From an uncultured Eubacteriales bacterium (GTDB taxonomy: Bacteria; Bacillota; Clostridia; Oscillospirales; Acutalibacteraceae): a stretch of DNA of 64,000 bases. Below are positions 34,423 through 43,274 of this stretch, piece by piece. The DNA is taken from contig UQEY01000001.1 in NCBI GenBank assembly GCA_900540235.1, positions 70,531 to 134,530 of the forward strand, read 5' to 3'. The notes below the pieces were generated by a model, which was not told where the DNA came from, ran no database searches, and saw nothing but the letters and a program-made list of their open reading frames with translations. Both the position numbers and the translations under genes were made by a program. Position 1 is the first letter of the stretch. Every line of letters begins with the position of its first letter.

Positions 34423-37400
34423 CTATTCTACAATTTTTTCTTTTTTTCTTCTTTTGGTTTTGTTAAATTTTAAAGAAGAATTGTCGTATATTAAATAACC
34501 GCATATTCCAACTGCAGTAACTGCTGTAATTAGAGCACCGATGCCAAATCCTGACGGTGAGTATTTATATTCAATAGTATGCTTACCTGCAGATAATTCA
34601 ATAGCAAGAAGAGTACCGCCGATTTCAAAAGTTTCTTCTTCTTCGCCGTCTACATATACTTTCCATCCGTCATCATATGGAATTGAAGAATACAGGTAGC
34701 AATCTTCTTTCGCATTGATTGTGCCTTTGATTGATGTGTCGTTATGAGATTCAACATTGAGTGATGAAGTATTGAGTGCATTGTATGCATTTTTAAGAAC
34801 TGTATCGTCGCAACTGTATGCATAAAAATCAAATGATGTGCTTTCGGTTTCCATAGTGCCCGCATCAAGTGAAACTTTAACTTCATCGCCTGCATTGTGG
34901 AAACCGAGGTCAAATATATATTCCTCATCAATGTTTTGTGTCATACTTGAAACTTTAGCAGAGTTCACAGTTAAACTTTTAAGGTCGCTTGACTTAACAT
35001 AAAGGTAAAGATTTCCGTCAATGGTAGGCGAAAGGGTGACTGTTTCAGTGCCGTAAGTTGAAGATGCGTCACTTTTATCAAGCCAGAATGTTCCGTTTTG
35101 TGTAACTTCATCACCGGTAACACCGTCAAAATCTGTGCCGAGATAGTCAACATTTTTAAATACGCCTTTGTATCCTGTTGCAAGTTCAACAAAATCACTT
35201 TGAAGTTCAAACGGGTTTCCTTCGTCTGTTACCCAATCTTCAACATTTGAATTTACACCATATGCTATAGGGAGGTTGTATTTGTTTTTATAAACAGTGC
35301 TTCCCTCGTCATATGCTTCATAAATTTTAGAGTAAAGATTAGCCGACGGTTTAAGACTTACATCTGTATGAATAAGATATTTGATGTTAAACATCATATT
35401 GTATACAGGCGTTTGAGTATTATATGTGTAGCTGTTTATTCTGTTACCAAACATACCGAGATTGTGCTGAAGTTGCGAATACGATTCGTATGCCATAGAT
35501 GAGAATACGGAAATTCCGTTGTAGTTATAATAAGCCGGGTCCATACGAGTGTTTAAATAACAAAGCTCGGTTCTGTAAAAACCATCGTCGTTTGATTTTA
35601 TATATTTGATTGAATCGGTGTAAGTGTCATAATTTTCCTTGTATGCACCGTTTGTTTGCGAAATTTGAATACCGGTAATTGAACTGATAACGGTTTCACA
35701 GATAAGAAAGATTACAAGAGTAGCACTGAGGAGCTTCTTCGGAGCACTTTTGTTTTTACTTAAAAGAAGGTAGCCGCACCATAATGCAATTAAAATAATT
35801 GTTGCATAAATAGTTACATTTGTCATTTTGTTAGTTAAAAACTTTTGACAAATAACGACTACAGCTATTAATGCAAGACCTACATATGTGATATCCTTCG
35901 CCTTGATGCCTTTAAGATTTGTGATTGTTCTGTAACCCATTGCTGCAATGAGGAATGAGTACATATATGAAAATCTGTAAGGTAAATCGTTAGGGAAGTG
36001 GAAAGCGTGCCAAATATAGTTTGCACAGTTATTGTTGAAACAAAATACAAAGAATACAAGAAGGAGTACATATATTACCTTGTCTTTAATTCTGATTTTA
36101 TCATTAACTAAGAATAGCGGAAGAAGTACGAGTGTAAGTATTCCCGTGTATACATTAGGAAGAACATTGTCACCGCTGCTTCTTATCGTTGTTTCAAGAA
36201 CCGCAAAATGAGAAGTAATAAAGTCTAACAAGTCAAAGTAACTTGTAAATGTTTCGGGAAATGTGCCCGATGTAGCTGAACTGTTTTTAAGAATCATAAA
36301 CACGGGCACAAGGGTGATTGCACATACCATTGCCGAAAGAATACTTGCAAACGCAAACTTTATGCCTCTGTTTACAAACATATTGTTCATTAACGCTTTG
36401 GTTGAAAACTTCTTTTCAAACTTCGCATTAGGATTTATTTTGCCATCGTTTTTAAATGAAATAATAAAGTAAGCAAGAAAATAGAGCACTGCAAATATGC
36501 AACTCATATAACCCATATAATAATTGGCAAAAAACAAAATTACCATTGATGCGGTGTAAAGCTTAATGTCGCCCTTTTTGAATATTGTTTCAATACCCAA
36601 AACAATAAGCGGCAGCATAATCATACCGTCAAGCCACATTACATTCCAGTAATAAGCAAGAAAGTATGCGCAAAATGCATAAAGTACGCCGAATACGCTT
36701 ACATATATATTGTTTTTGCCAAAACTTTTTTTGAGGTAATAACTGAAAGTTGCGGCAGATAAAATACACTTTATAGATACAAGAAAAGTGATTGCAAATG
36801 AAATATCTTCTTTGTCAAAAAGAAAGATAAGTACGGTAATAGGACTTGAAAGATAGTTAAGATAGTTACCGAGAAAGCTTGAACCGCCGCCCGTTGTCCA
36901 AGAATAAAGCAAACTTTTATGCTCAAGTATTCTGTCATAAAGCTCAGCAAAAAGCGGACCGTACTGGTGGTAAAGGTCCATCCTCATAACTGTATAATCA
37001 CCGAAAGGAAATGTTGAATAAAAAATATAAAGAACAGTTATACAAATTGTCGCAACTGCGGCAGAAAGTACAACATATCTGTTTTCAAAAAAACATTTGT
37101 ATATTCTTGAACTTTTAACGCTTTTTGCTTCATAATCACAGTCGAAAACAAGTGTTCTGTCATAAACATAGTTAAACAAAAACGCTGTTAAAATCGATAT
37201 AAACCAAGCAAATGAAACAGGCATATCAAGAAGATTATAAAATGCAAAATCGGCAAGTTTATAAAACGCAAAGTTAACCGCAAATCGAATCAGTATAAAA
37301 ATAATTTGTTTAACATTTGATGAATTCACCTTTTTTGCAAAAACAAATTTGCGCTCAAGGAGATATGAAACTACGCTTGCAACAATAAATGCAACAACGC

Positions 37401-37554
37401 AGCTTACCGTGGTTGAAACGCCGAAAAAAGTTTTAAAAAGTTGTTTTATTGCAAACAGTATAAAAAGAGAAGCAATACTCATTACCGAGTAGCTTACTGT
37501 TTCACCGTTGATGAATTTATTGGTTTTGGGTTTTGTTAATAGTCGTTGATTCAT
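34423..37554 (-). CDS. GtrA-YfhO fusion membrane protein
   Basis: 1043 residues. Residues about 13-135 form a GtrA-like four-helix domain (SYLLERKFVFAKK ... FLFNYVYDRTLVF). Residues about 160-1030 are a YfhO-type polytopic protein: FPFGDYTVMRMDLYHQYGPLFAELYD with the acidic loop typical of GT-C enzymes, about ten TM helices, an extracytoplasmic beta-rich domain (from about 640 to 1000), and a last TM helix before a KKKR tail. YfhO proteins help glycosylate lipoteichoic acid or other surface polymers; the GtrA domain may supply the flipped lipid-linked sugar. No other glycosylation gene is adjacent. Confidence 0.88.
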   Translation of the reverse strand: MNQRLLTKPKTNKFINGETVSYSVMSIASLFILFAIKQLFKTFFGVSTTVSCVVAFIVASVVSYLLERKFVFAKKVNSSNVKQIIFILIRFAVNFAFYKLADFAFYNLLDMPVSFAWFISILTAFLFNYVYDRTLVFDCDYEAKSVKSSRIYKCFFENRYVVLSAAVATICITVLYIFYSTFPFGDYTVMRMDLYHQYGPLFAELYDRILEHKSLLYSWTTGGGSSFLGNYLNYLSSPITVLIFLFDKEDISFAITFLVSIKCILSAATFSYYLKKSFGKNNIYVSVFGVLYAFCAYFLAYYWNVMWLDGMIMLPLIVLGIETIFKKGDIKLYTASMVILFFANYYMGYMSCIFAVLYFLAYFIISFKNDGKINPNAKFEKKFSTKALMNNMFVNRGIKFAFASILSAMVCAITLVPVFMILKNSSATSGTFPETFTSYFDLLDFITSHFAVLETTIRSSGDNVLPNVYTGILTLVLLPLFLVNDKIRIKDKVIYVLLLVFFVFCFNNNCANYIWHAFHFPNDLPYRFSYMYSFLIAAMGYRTITNLKGIKAKDITYVGLALIAVVVICQKFLTNKMTNVTIYATIILIALWCGYLLLSKNKSAPKKLLSATLVIFLICETVISSITGIQISQTNGAYKENYDTYTDSIKYIKSNDDGFYRTELCYLNTRMDPAYYNYNGISVFSSMAYESYSQLQHNLGMFGNRINSYTYNTQTPVYNMMFNIKYLIHTDVSLKPSANLYSKIYEAYDEGSTVYKNKYNLPIAYGVNSNVEDWVTDEGNPFELQSDFVELATGYKGVFKNVDYLGTDFDGVTGDEVTQNGTFWLDKSDASSTYGTETVTLSPTIDGNLYLYVKSSDLKSLTVNSAKVSSMTQNIDEEYIFDLGFHNAGDEVKVSLDAGTMETESTSFDFYAYSCDDTVLKNAYNALNTSSLNVESHNDTSIKGTINAKEDCYLYSSIPYDDGWKVYVDGEEEETFEIGGTLLAIELSAGKHTIEYKYSPSGFGIGALITAVTAVGICGYLIYDNSSLKFNKTKRRKKEKIVE

Positions 37555-37593
37555 TTATTTTACTCCGTCAATCAAAATATTAATAGTATACAT

Positions 37594-37622
37594 ATATTAT
37601 CATATTTGAAATAACAGTTCAA
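37594..37622 (-). promoter_or_regulatory. Possible promoter of GtrA-YfhO gene
   Basis: Minus strand TTGAAC (37622-37617), 17 bases, TAATAT (37599-37594). Moderate match only. Confidence 0.4.
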
Positions 37623-37678
37623 CCGAAAAATTGTTATATATTTCTAAATTTATGCATATTATTAAGCAAGGTGATTTT

Positions 37679-38659
37679 ATGGACAATATTTATTGTGTTA
37701 TTGAAAAGTTTTCTAAACCTTTAAAGGAATTGTTTTTATCGTTTGACAGAGTGACTCTTTCAAGCATTACCGAAATTAGGATTAGAATTAATAAGCCGAT
37801 TATTTTATACATACTCAACAAACCGTATTTTATCAGTAAATATGACAAGCTTATCAACTACTGTACAGAAGATTGCAAAATCATTTCCAAAGAAGAGTTT
37901 GCACTGATACTGAACAACTTATGCAACAACTCTTATCACACAAATATAAACACTATGATTAAAGGCTATGTAACCGATGAAAACGGTTCAAGAATAGGCT
38001 TGGCAGGAGAGGCGGTATATAAAAACAATGTTTTAACAGGGTTAAGAAATATATCTTCCGTAAATATAAGAATATCCCATGATATTGCAAACTGTTCTAA
38101 AAAGCTTCTAAGCCTGATATATAACGATAATTCAGGAAGTTTTATTATTGCGGGTCCTCCGTCAAGCGGTAAAACAACAATGCTTAGGGATATTGCAACA
38201 ATTCTTTCAAGCGGATACCAAGGCTGTTATAAAAAAGTATCAATAATTGATGAAAGATGTGAAATAGCAGCAGGCTTTGATGTAGGTATTAACAGTGATG
38301 TTATCAGTAATTTCTCAAAAGCGGCGGCTATTGAAATGGCGGTCAGAACGCTTTCTCCGGAAATTATTATTTGTGATGAAATAGGAAATATGAACGAGGT
38401 GGAAGCTATAAAATTCGGCTTTTCCTGCGGTGCTTCTTATATTGTGTCTGTTCATTTAAAATCAATTCAAGATTTATCAAGAAACCAAATACTTAATTCG
38501 TTGATTGAAACAGGAGAATTTGACTATATTGTGTGTCTTAATCAGCTTTCAAAAGATTTTGACATTATTAAAATAGCGGAGGCAGACTTTGAAAATTATA
38601 GGAATAGTAATGATAATGACTTTTTTTATATTCCTGGCAATTTTGATTGCGGACTATGA
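37679..38659 (+). CDS. spoIIIAA: Stage III sporulation protein AA (ATPase)
   Basis: 326 residues, secretion-type ATPase powering the SpoIIIA-SpoIIQ feeding-tube complex between mother cell and forespore. Walker A is at 159-166 (GPPSSGKT) and a Walker B-like IIICDEIG near 240. ATG 37679 has AAGGTG 5 bases upstream, so the longer frame from 37631 is rejected. The C-terminus runs 71 bases into spoIIIAB. First of eight genes spoIIIAA-AH. Confidence 0.95.
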   Translation: MDNIYCVIEKFSKPLKELFLSFDRVTLSSITEIRIRINKPIILYILNKPYFISKYDKLINYCTEDCKIISKEEFALILNNLCNNSYHTNINTMIKGYVTDENGSRIGLAGEAVYKNNVLTGLRNISSVNIRISHDIANCSKKLLSLIYNDNSGSFIIAGPPSSGKTTMLRDIATILSSGYQGCYKKVSIIDERCEIAAGFDVGINSDVISNFSKAAAIEMAVRTLSPEIIICDEIGNMNEVEAIKFGFSCGASYIVSVHLKSIQDLSRNQILNSLIETGEFDYIVCLNQLSKDFDIIKIAEADFENYRNSNDNDFFYIPGNFDCGL

Positions 38660-39032
38660 AAAAGGAAAAATAGAATTTTGCGACAAAATGATTTATATCG
38701 GCGAAGAAATACTTATTTTGATGAATTCAACAATACCCGATACAAACGGTGTGTTTGCGATACTTAAAAACAGTGAAAAGCTCAGAGATATAGATGTTTT
38801 TGATGTTGCGGCTTCTTCGCCGCTAAAATCATCGGAAAATGAAAAAATTAAAGATTATATCGATTTGGTCGGTAAATGTGATGTTGATACGATGATAAAG
38901 CAGTCACAGTATTTTTGCGATTATTTCAGATTGATAAAAAACGATTATCAGCAATATTATAAATCGCATTGCAAAATAATTTATGCTTTTTGTATTTCAA
39001 TAGGCATTGTTATTTCAATATTGCTGGTTTAG
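38589..39032 (+). CDS. spoIIIAB: Stage III sporulation protein AB
   Basis: 147 residues with an N-terminal TM helix (residues 4-21) and a C-terminal one (about 128-147), the SpoIIIAB layout. The middle has CDKMIYIGEEILILM. The TTG start at 38589 has GGAGG 6 bases upstream, which supports the long overlap with spoIIIAA. Part of the channel platform, structurally like type II/III secretion parts. Confidence 0.88.
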   Translation: MKIIGIVMIMTFFIFLAILIADYEKGKIEFCDKMIYIGEEILILMNSTIPDTNGVFAILKNSEKLRDIDVFDVAASSPLKSSENEKIKDYIDLVGKCDVDTMIKQSQYFCDYFRLIKNDYQQYYKSHCKIIYAFCISIGIVISILLV

Positions 39033-39040
39033 GAGGAAAA

Positions 39041-39235
39041 ATGGATATTAACTTCATTTTTAAAATAGCCGCAATAGGAATAATAGTGGCAGTGTTAAAT
39101 ATGGTTTTGATAAGAAGCGGGCGAGAGGAACAGGCTATGCTGACTACTCTTGCGGGAGTAATTGTCGTACTTATGATGATTATTCCCCAAATAAGCGAGC
39201 TTTTTTCAACCGTAAAATCTCTTTTTGATTTATGA
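39041..39235 (+). CDS. spoIIIAC: Stage III sporulation protein AC
   Basis: 64 residues, two TM helices (FIFKIAAIGIIVAVLNMVLI and LTTLAGVIVVLMMIIP) separated by a short RSGREEQ loop, the normal SpoIIIAC size and layout. The start at 39041 directly follows AGGAGG, making the longer frame unlikely. Its stop overlaps spoIIIAD by 4 bases. Confidence 0.92.
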   Translation: MDINFIFKIAAIGIIVAVLNMVLIRSGREEQAMLTTLAGVIVVLMMIIPQISELFSTVKSLFDL

Positions 39236-39612
39236 TTAAGATTATTGCCATTGTTTTTTGCGCACTGCTTCTCAATATTATTCTTAAAGATTATGCGAGG
39301 GAATTTTGCGTTTTTATTAATATTGTGAGTGCTTGCATCATCTTTTTAATGATTTTTAATGATTTAAAAAGCATAATCGAACAAGTAGATACTCTTACAC
39401 AGTCGGTTGGGGTAATAACTCCGTACATAAAAATTATGCTTAAAATACTCGGCATATCAATGCTTGCGGGTCTTCTTTCCGATTTGTGTCGTGATAACGG
39501 TGAAATTACACTTGCAAATCAAACGGAACTCTCGGCAAAAATCATTATTTTAGTTACAGCGCTGCCATTGTTTTCAACGATAATTAATATTATGACAGGA
39601 ATACTTAAATGA
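39232..39612 (+). CDS. spoIIIAD: Stage III sporulation protein AD
   Basis: 126-residue membrane protein with about four hydrophobic segments; the C-terminal half contains LSDLCRDNGEITLANQTELSAK, typical of SpoIIIAD. It overlaps both neighbours by 4 bases (ATGA). Confidence 0.92.
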   Translation: MIKIIAIVFCALLLNIILKDYAREFCVFINIVSACIIFLMIFNDLKSIIEQVDTLTQSVGVITPYIKIMLKILGISMLAGLLSDLCRDNGEITLANQTELSAKIIILVTALPLFSTIINIMTGILK

Positions 39613-40748
39613 AAAGAATATTGAAAATTACAGCTTTTGTTTTTGTAATAGCTTTTATATTGCTTTATCCCATAAATTCTTTTGCCGAGACGGATACTGA
39701 TTATCAAAATCAGTTGGAAAATTATGATTTGTCATCATTTGATTTACTTGATGACGAAACAAAAGATTTACTAAAAGAACTCGGAATTGATGATTTCGGT
39801 TATGATAATTTGAGCAATATTTCAATTAAAGAAATAACCGATTATATCCTATCTCTTTTTTATAAAAAGTTTGATACACCGCTTAAATGTTGCCTTGTAG
39901 TTATATGCTTCATTATTTTGTCGGCTCTGGTTAAATCGTTTGATTTTCATTTGTCAACCGACAGTGTTACAGATTTATATTCGGTAATCACAAATTTGGT
40001 TATTGCCGTATTTTTAATGAATCAAATCTATCCGGCGTTAAAACTTTCATGCTCAACAATAAGACTTTGTGCCGATTTTACATATGCGTTCTTTCCTGCA
40101 TTTTGTATAATTTGTGCTTCTAGCGGTGGGGCGATAACATCGTTTTCGGTAAACGCAAGCTTACTTGTTTTGTCGCAGGCACTTAATTTTATTTCAGCCA
40201 ATATATTTCTGCCTGTAGTTAATTGCTTTATGGGAATAAGTATTTGCTCAGCGCTTAGAAAAGATTTGAATTTGGCGAGCATTGTAACAACTTTCAAAAA
40301 TTTGATAACAAAATCAATATCTACGATTTCGGCAGTGTTTGTATCGTTTTTGTCGTTAAAAACGGCTGTTGCTTCACGGGCAGATGCACTTGGACTTCGC
40401 TCGGTACGATTTGCAATAAACTCTGTTGTGCCTATTATAGGCAGTTCAATAAGCGAAGGACTTTTGTCGATTCAAAGTTATTCAAGCCTTGTTAAAACCG
40501 GCGTAGGTGTAGTGGGTATTATCGCTGTATGCGCAATATTTTTGCCGGCAATAGTCAGTACGACTTTGTGGCGAATATCGCTTTCTGCTTCAAATGTTTT
40601 TTCAAAAGTATTTTTCAATAACGAATCGACTTGTGTTTTGGATGCATTTAATGCAGTTCTTCTTATAGTGAATGTGCTTTTGATTTTATCAATGGTTACA
40701 ACCATTATTTCCCTGGGAATTTTGGTTGCTTCAAAAACGGTGAGTTAA
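39609..40748 (+). CDS. spoIIIAE: Stage III sporulation protein AE
   Basis: 379-residue polytopic protein with an N-terminal signal sequence (LLYPINSFAE) and a string of TM helices from about residue 90 to the end. The segment SRADALGLRSVRFAINSVVPIIGSSIS is a SpoIIIAE hallmark. It is thought to form part of the transmembrane channel. It overlaps spoIIIAF by one base. Confidence 0.93.
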   Translation: MKRILKITAFVFVIAFILLYPINSFAETDTDYQNQLENYDLSSFDLLDDETKDLLKELGIDDFGYDNLSNISIKEITDYILSLFYKKFDTPLKCCLVVICFIILSALVKSFDFHLSTDSVTDLYSVITNLVIAVFLMNQIYPALKLSCSTIRLCADFTYAFFPAFCIICASSGGAITSFSVNASLLVLSQALNFISANIFLPVVNCFMGISICSALRKDLNLASIVTTFKNLITKSISTISAVFVSFLSLKTAVASRADALGLRSVRFAINSVVPIIGSSISEGLLSIQSYSSLVKTGVGVVGIIAVCAIFLPAIVSTTLWRISLSASNVFSKVFFNNESTCVLDAFNAVLLIVNVLLILSMVTTIISLGILVASKTVS

Positions 40749-41191
40749 TGGAATTTTTAAATAATTGGACTTATACGGTTTGCATAACTCTTATAGCCTC
40801 TGTGATTTTTTCTCTGCTGCTTCCTAAGGGCGGTCACGGCAAAGTCGGTAAAATTGTTATAACGGTCTTCATAATAATTTCGTTTGTTATTCCTTTTGTC
40901 GGCGGTCAATTCAATCTTGATTTCGGCGACTGTTTTGTTAACGATAAAAGCGAGCAAACGATAAAAGAAAACTCATATGAAAATATTATTAAAACTAATA
41001 TTGAAAATCTTCTTACTCAGGGCAGTTTTGAAAATTCAAAGGCAGAGGTAAAGGTTGATTTAAAAGATGATGAAATTTACATAAAATCGGCAGATGTTTA
41101 TATTCAGGATGAATATGACAAAGATAAAGTAAAAGATTATGTTTTTGAAAAACTCGGAATAAATGCGAAGGTGTATTACATTGGTGAATAA
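40748..41191 (+). CDS. spoIIIAF: Stage III sporulation protein AF
   Basis: 147 residues: two N-terminal TM helices (about 8-25 and 35-52) and a soluble C-terminal domain ending in a ferredoxin-like alpha/beta pattern (INAKVYYIGE). It overlaps spoIIIAE by one base and spoIIIAG by 8. Confidence 0.9.
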   Translation: MEFLNNWTYTVCITLIASVIFSLLLPKGGHGKVGKIVITVFIIISFVIPFVGGQFNLDFGDCFVNDKSEQTIKENSYENIIKTNIENLLTQGSFENSKAEVKVDLKDDEIYIKSADVYIQDEYDKDKVKDYVFEKLGINAKVYYIGE

Positions 41192-41720
41192 AATTCGGGA
41201 TGCATTAAATTTAATTCAAAAAGGTGACGGTAAAAAGGTTAAAATTATTTGCGCTGTCGGTTTAGTCGGAATAATTCTTATAGCTATGTCGTCGCTTTTT
41301 CAAACCGATAAAAGTAAATCGAATGTGGCAGACAACACCGCTGTTGATTATTCTTCTTATTCAAAAGAAACCGAGCAAAAGCTTACGGATATTGTGTCTT
41401 CAATATCCGGTGTCGGCGAATGTAAGGTTATGATTACTTTTGAAACGGGGAGCGAAAATGTTTATGCAACAGACAGTGAAACAAAAAGCGATGATAACTC
41501 GGTGGATGATAAAAGCGAATATGTTCTCTACAATTCTTCAAATGGAGAAAAAGCGCTTTTGATTAAAGAAAAGTATCCTGCCGTCGGCGGGGTAAGTATT
41601 GTTTGCGACGGTGGTGATGATGAAACGGTTCGAGAAGCAATAATCAATACAGTTACTTCTCTTTTTAATATATCGACAAACAGAGTTTCTGTTTCCAAAA
41701 TAAAATCTAAGGGTGGTTAA
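41184..41720 (+). CDS. spoIIIAG: Stage III sporulation protein AG
   Basis: 178 residues: one TM helix (about 21-38) and an intermembrane ring-building domain with ISGVGECKVMITFE and VGGVSIVCDGGDDETVREAI, the SpoIIIAG signature. GTG 41184 was chosen (AAGGTG 9 bases upstream); an adjacent TTG at 41181 is equally possible. Confidence 0.93.
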   Translation: MNKIRDALNLIQKGDGKKVKIICAVGLVGIILIAMSSLFQTDKSKSNVADNTAVDYSSYSKETEQKLTDIVSSISGVGECKVMITFETGSENVYATDSETKSDDNSVDDKSEYVLYNSSNGEKALLIKEKYPAVGGVSIVCDGGDDETVREAIINTVTSLFNISTNRVSVSKIKSKGG

Positions 41721-41721
41721 T

Positions 41722-42345
41722 TTGAAAAAAGAAAATAAAGACAAACAAAAAAATGAAAAATTGAAAAAAGAAAAACCGATTTTAACTGAAGAACAAATCA
41801 AGAAAAAACGAACGAGAAATACAAGAATAGCCGCTTGTTGTTTTCTTCTTTTGCTCGGCGTCGGCGTTGCGGGTAACTGGTATTGGGAAAACAGTGACCT
41901 GCCGGCAAAAATAAGCGCCGTTTCAAGTGAAAAAGACAAGGTTTTGGGAGAAGCTACTTATGTTGATGCAACAACCGAAGCACCAAAGGAAAGTGCATAT
42001 TTTTCGTCTGCAAGAGTTGAAAGGCAAACCGCTCGTGACGAAAGCCTTGAAAAACTTCAAAAAATAGTTGATTCAACAAAAGAAAACGATAAAGCACATA
42101 TTAATGCGGCAGAAAAAATTGCTTCAATTTCCGATATGATATCTGCCGAAAATAAAATTGAAACTCTTGTTAAAGCCAAAGGCATTAATAATTGTTTGGC
42201 AATAATAAATGATGACGGCACAAAAATCAATATTATTGTTGATGTTAAAGATTTGACAGACAAAGTAATTTTACAAATCAAAGATATTGCCGTATCTCAG
42301 CTTGGTTGCAGTTTTGAGGATGTTACTATTATTCAGTCAAATTAA
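41722..42345 (+). CDS. spoIIIAH: Stage III sporulation protein AH
   Basis: 207 residues: a long Lys/Glu-rich cytosolic start, one TM helix (about 33-52, IAACCFLLLLGVGVAGNWYW), then an extracellular ring domain with YFSSARVERQTARDESLEKLQKI. In the family this domain binds forespore SpoIIQ. A TTG start one base after the spoIIIAG stop, with GGGTGG upstream, was chosen. Last gene of the operon. Confidence 0.92.
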   Translation: MKKENKDKQKNEKLKKEKPILTEEQIKKKRTRNTRIAACCFLLLLGVGVAGNWYWENSDLPAKISAVSSEKDKVLGEATYVDATTEAPKESAYFSSARVERQTARDESLEKLQKIVDSTKENDKAHINAAEKIASISDMISAENKIETLVKAKGINNCLAIINDDGTKINIIVDVKDLTDKVILQIKDIAVSQLGCSFEDVTIIQSN

Positions 42346-42371
42346 ATTAACAAAATATTTATATTAATATC

Positions 42372-42400
42372 TTGTATATTTATTCAGTCTGTGTTATAAT
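42372..42400 (+). promoter_or_regulatory. Sigma-A promoter of asp23 gene
   Basis: TTGTAT (42372-42377), 17 bases, TATAAT (42395-42400). Confidence 0.65.
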
Positions 42401-42425
42401 AGTTCAAAATTAAGGAGGCTTAATT

Positions 42426-42818
42426 ATGGAAATAATATCAAAAAGTTCTATGGGCGAGCTTATTATATCCGATGAGGTTCTTTCATCAATCGCAGTTAAT
42501 GCGGCTAAAGATGTTGACGGTGTTTCATCATTTTGTAACAAGCCGGTTGATGTAGTAAATACAATTAAGCAGGGCAGTCTTAAAGTGATGAGCCCTGTAA
42601 GAATAAAGCAGGATAATGACGGTTTTTCAATCAGTATTTATATTAATATTGCTCCGGGTAAAAAGTTTCAAACTGTCGCAACGGGTGTGCAAACTTCTGT
42701 TAAGGAATCTGTACAGAATATGACAGGAAAATTGGTTACCAAAGTTAATGTTATTGTAGCCGGTATTGATTTTGAAGAGCCAGTAAGCTCTAATGAACCT
42801 TGTGAAACTGAAGAGTAA
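42426..42818 (+). CDS. Asp23/Gls24 family envelope stress protein
   Basis: 130 residues covering one Asp23 domain: GELIISDEVLSSIAVNAAKDVDGVSSF at the start and VKESVQNMTGKLVTKVNVIVAGIDF at the end. Family members sit at the inner membrane face and are induced by envelope or alkaline stress. It is often found beside nusB in Clostridia. It has its own promoter and a following terminator. Confidence 0.92.
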   Translation: MEIISKSSMGELIISDEVLSSIAVNAAKDVDGVSSFCNKPVDVVNTIKQGSLKVMSPVRIKQDNDGFSISIYINIAPGKKFQTVATGVQTSVKESVQNMTGKLVTKVNVIVAGIDFEEPVSSNEPCETEE

Positions 42819-42825
42819 CAAAATC

Positions 42826-42856
42826 TGCCGGCAAGTTAATTTTGTCGGCATTTTTT
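42826..42856 (+). terminator. Terminator after asp23 gene
   Basis: Stem TGCCGGCAA / TTGTCGGCA with one G-U pair, then six Ts. Confidence 0.88.
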
Positions 42857-42882
42857 ATTGTAATAAATTTAGGAGAATTTGA

Positions 42883-43272
42883 ATGAAAAGAAGTGAAATG
42901 AGAGAGCAGGCTTTTCTTCTTACTTTTGAAGGCTTGTTTTCAAGCGGCGAAGATATTGACGAAGTGATTGAGCTTTACAGTGAAAATGTTGAAGCTGTAA
43001 GCAAATACGCAAAGGATGTTTTTACCGGCGTTAAATCATCAATAAACAAGTATAATGAAGTGATTAACAAATACTCCAAGTCGTGGAAAGTCAGCAGGCT
43101 TCCGAAAGTTACGCTTGCAATTTTGTATGTTGCGCTTTATGAAATGGAAAATGTTGAAGATGTAGCCGACAGTATTGCTATTAACGAAGCTGTTGAGCTT
43201 GCAAAAAAATATGCCGGCGAAAATGATGCGTCTTATATTAACGGTATTTTAGGCGCCGTATCAAGAGGTTAA
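42883..43272 (+). CDS. nusB: Transcription antitermination factor NusB
   Basis: 129 residues, all-helical RNA-binding factor for rRNA antitermination. Conserved SREMREQAF-like start (KRSEMREQAFLLTFE) and the C-terminal INEAVELAKKYAGENDASYINGILGAV signature. First gene of the long cluster to tyrS; no clear promoter seen, so read-through from asp23 is possible. Confidence 0.96.
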   Translation: MKRSEMREQAFLLTFEGLFSSGEDIDEVIELYSENVEAVSKYAKDVFTGVKSSINKYNEVINKYSKSWKVSRLPKVTLAILYVALYEMENVEDVADSIAINEAVELAKKYAGENDASYINGILGAVSRG

Positions 43273-43274
43273 TT

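Noticed and set aside
37636..37662. Sigma-E-like promoter ATATATT / CATATTAT before spoIIIAA
   Set aside because: The 12-base spacing is too short and the start would fall on the ribosome site; the spoIIIA promoter is still expected but I cannot place it.
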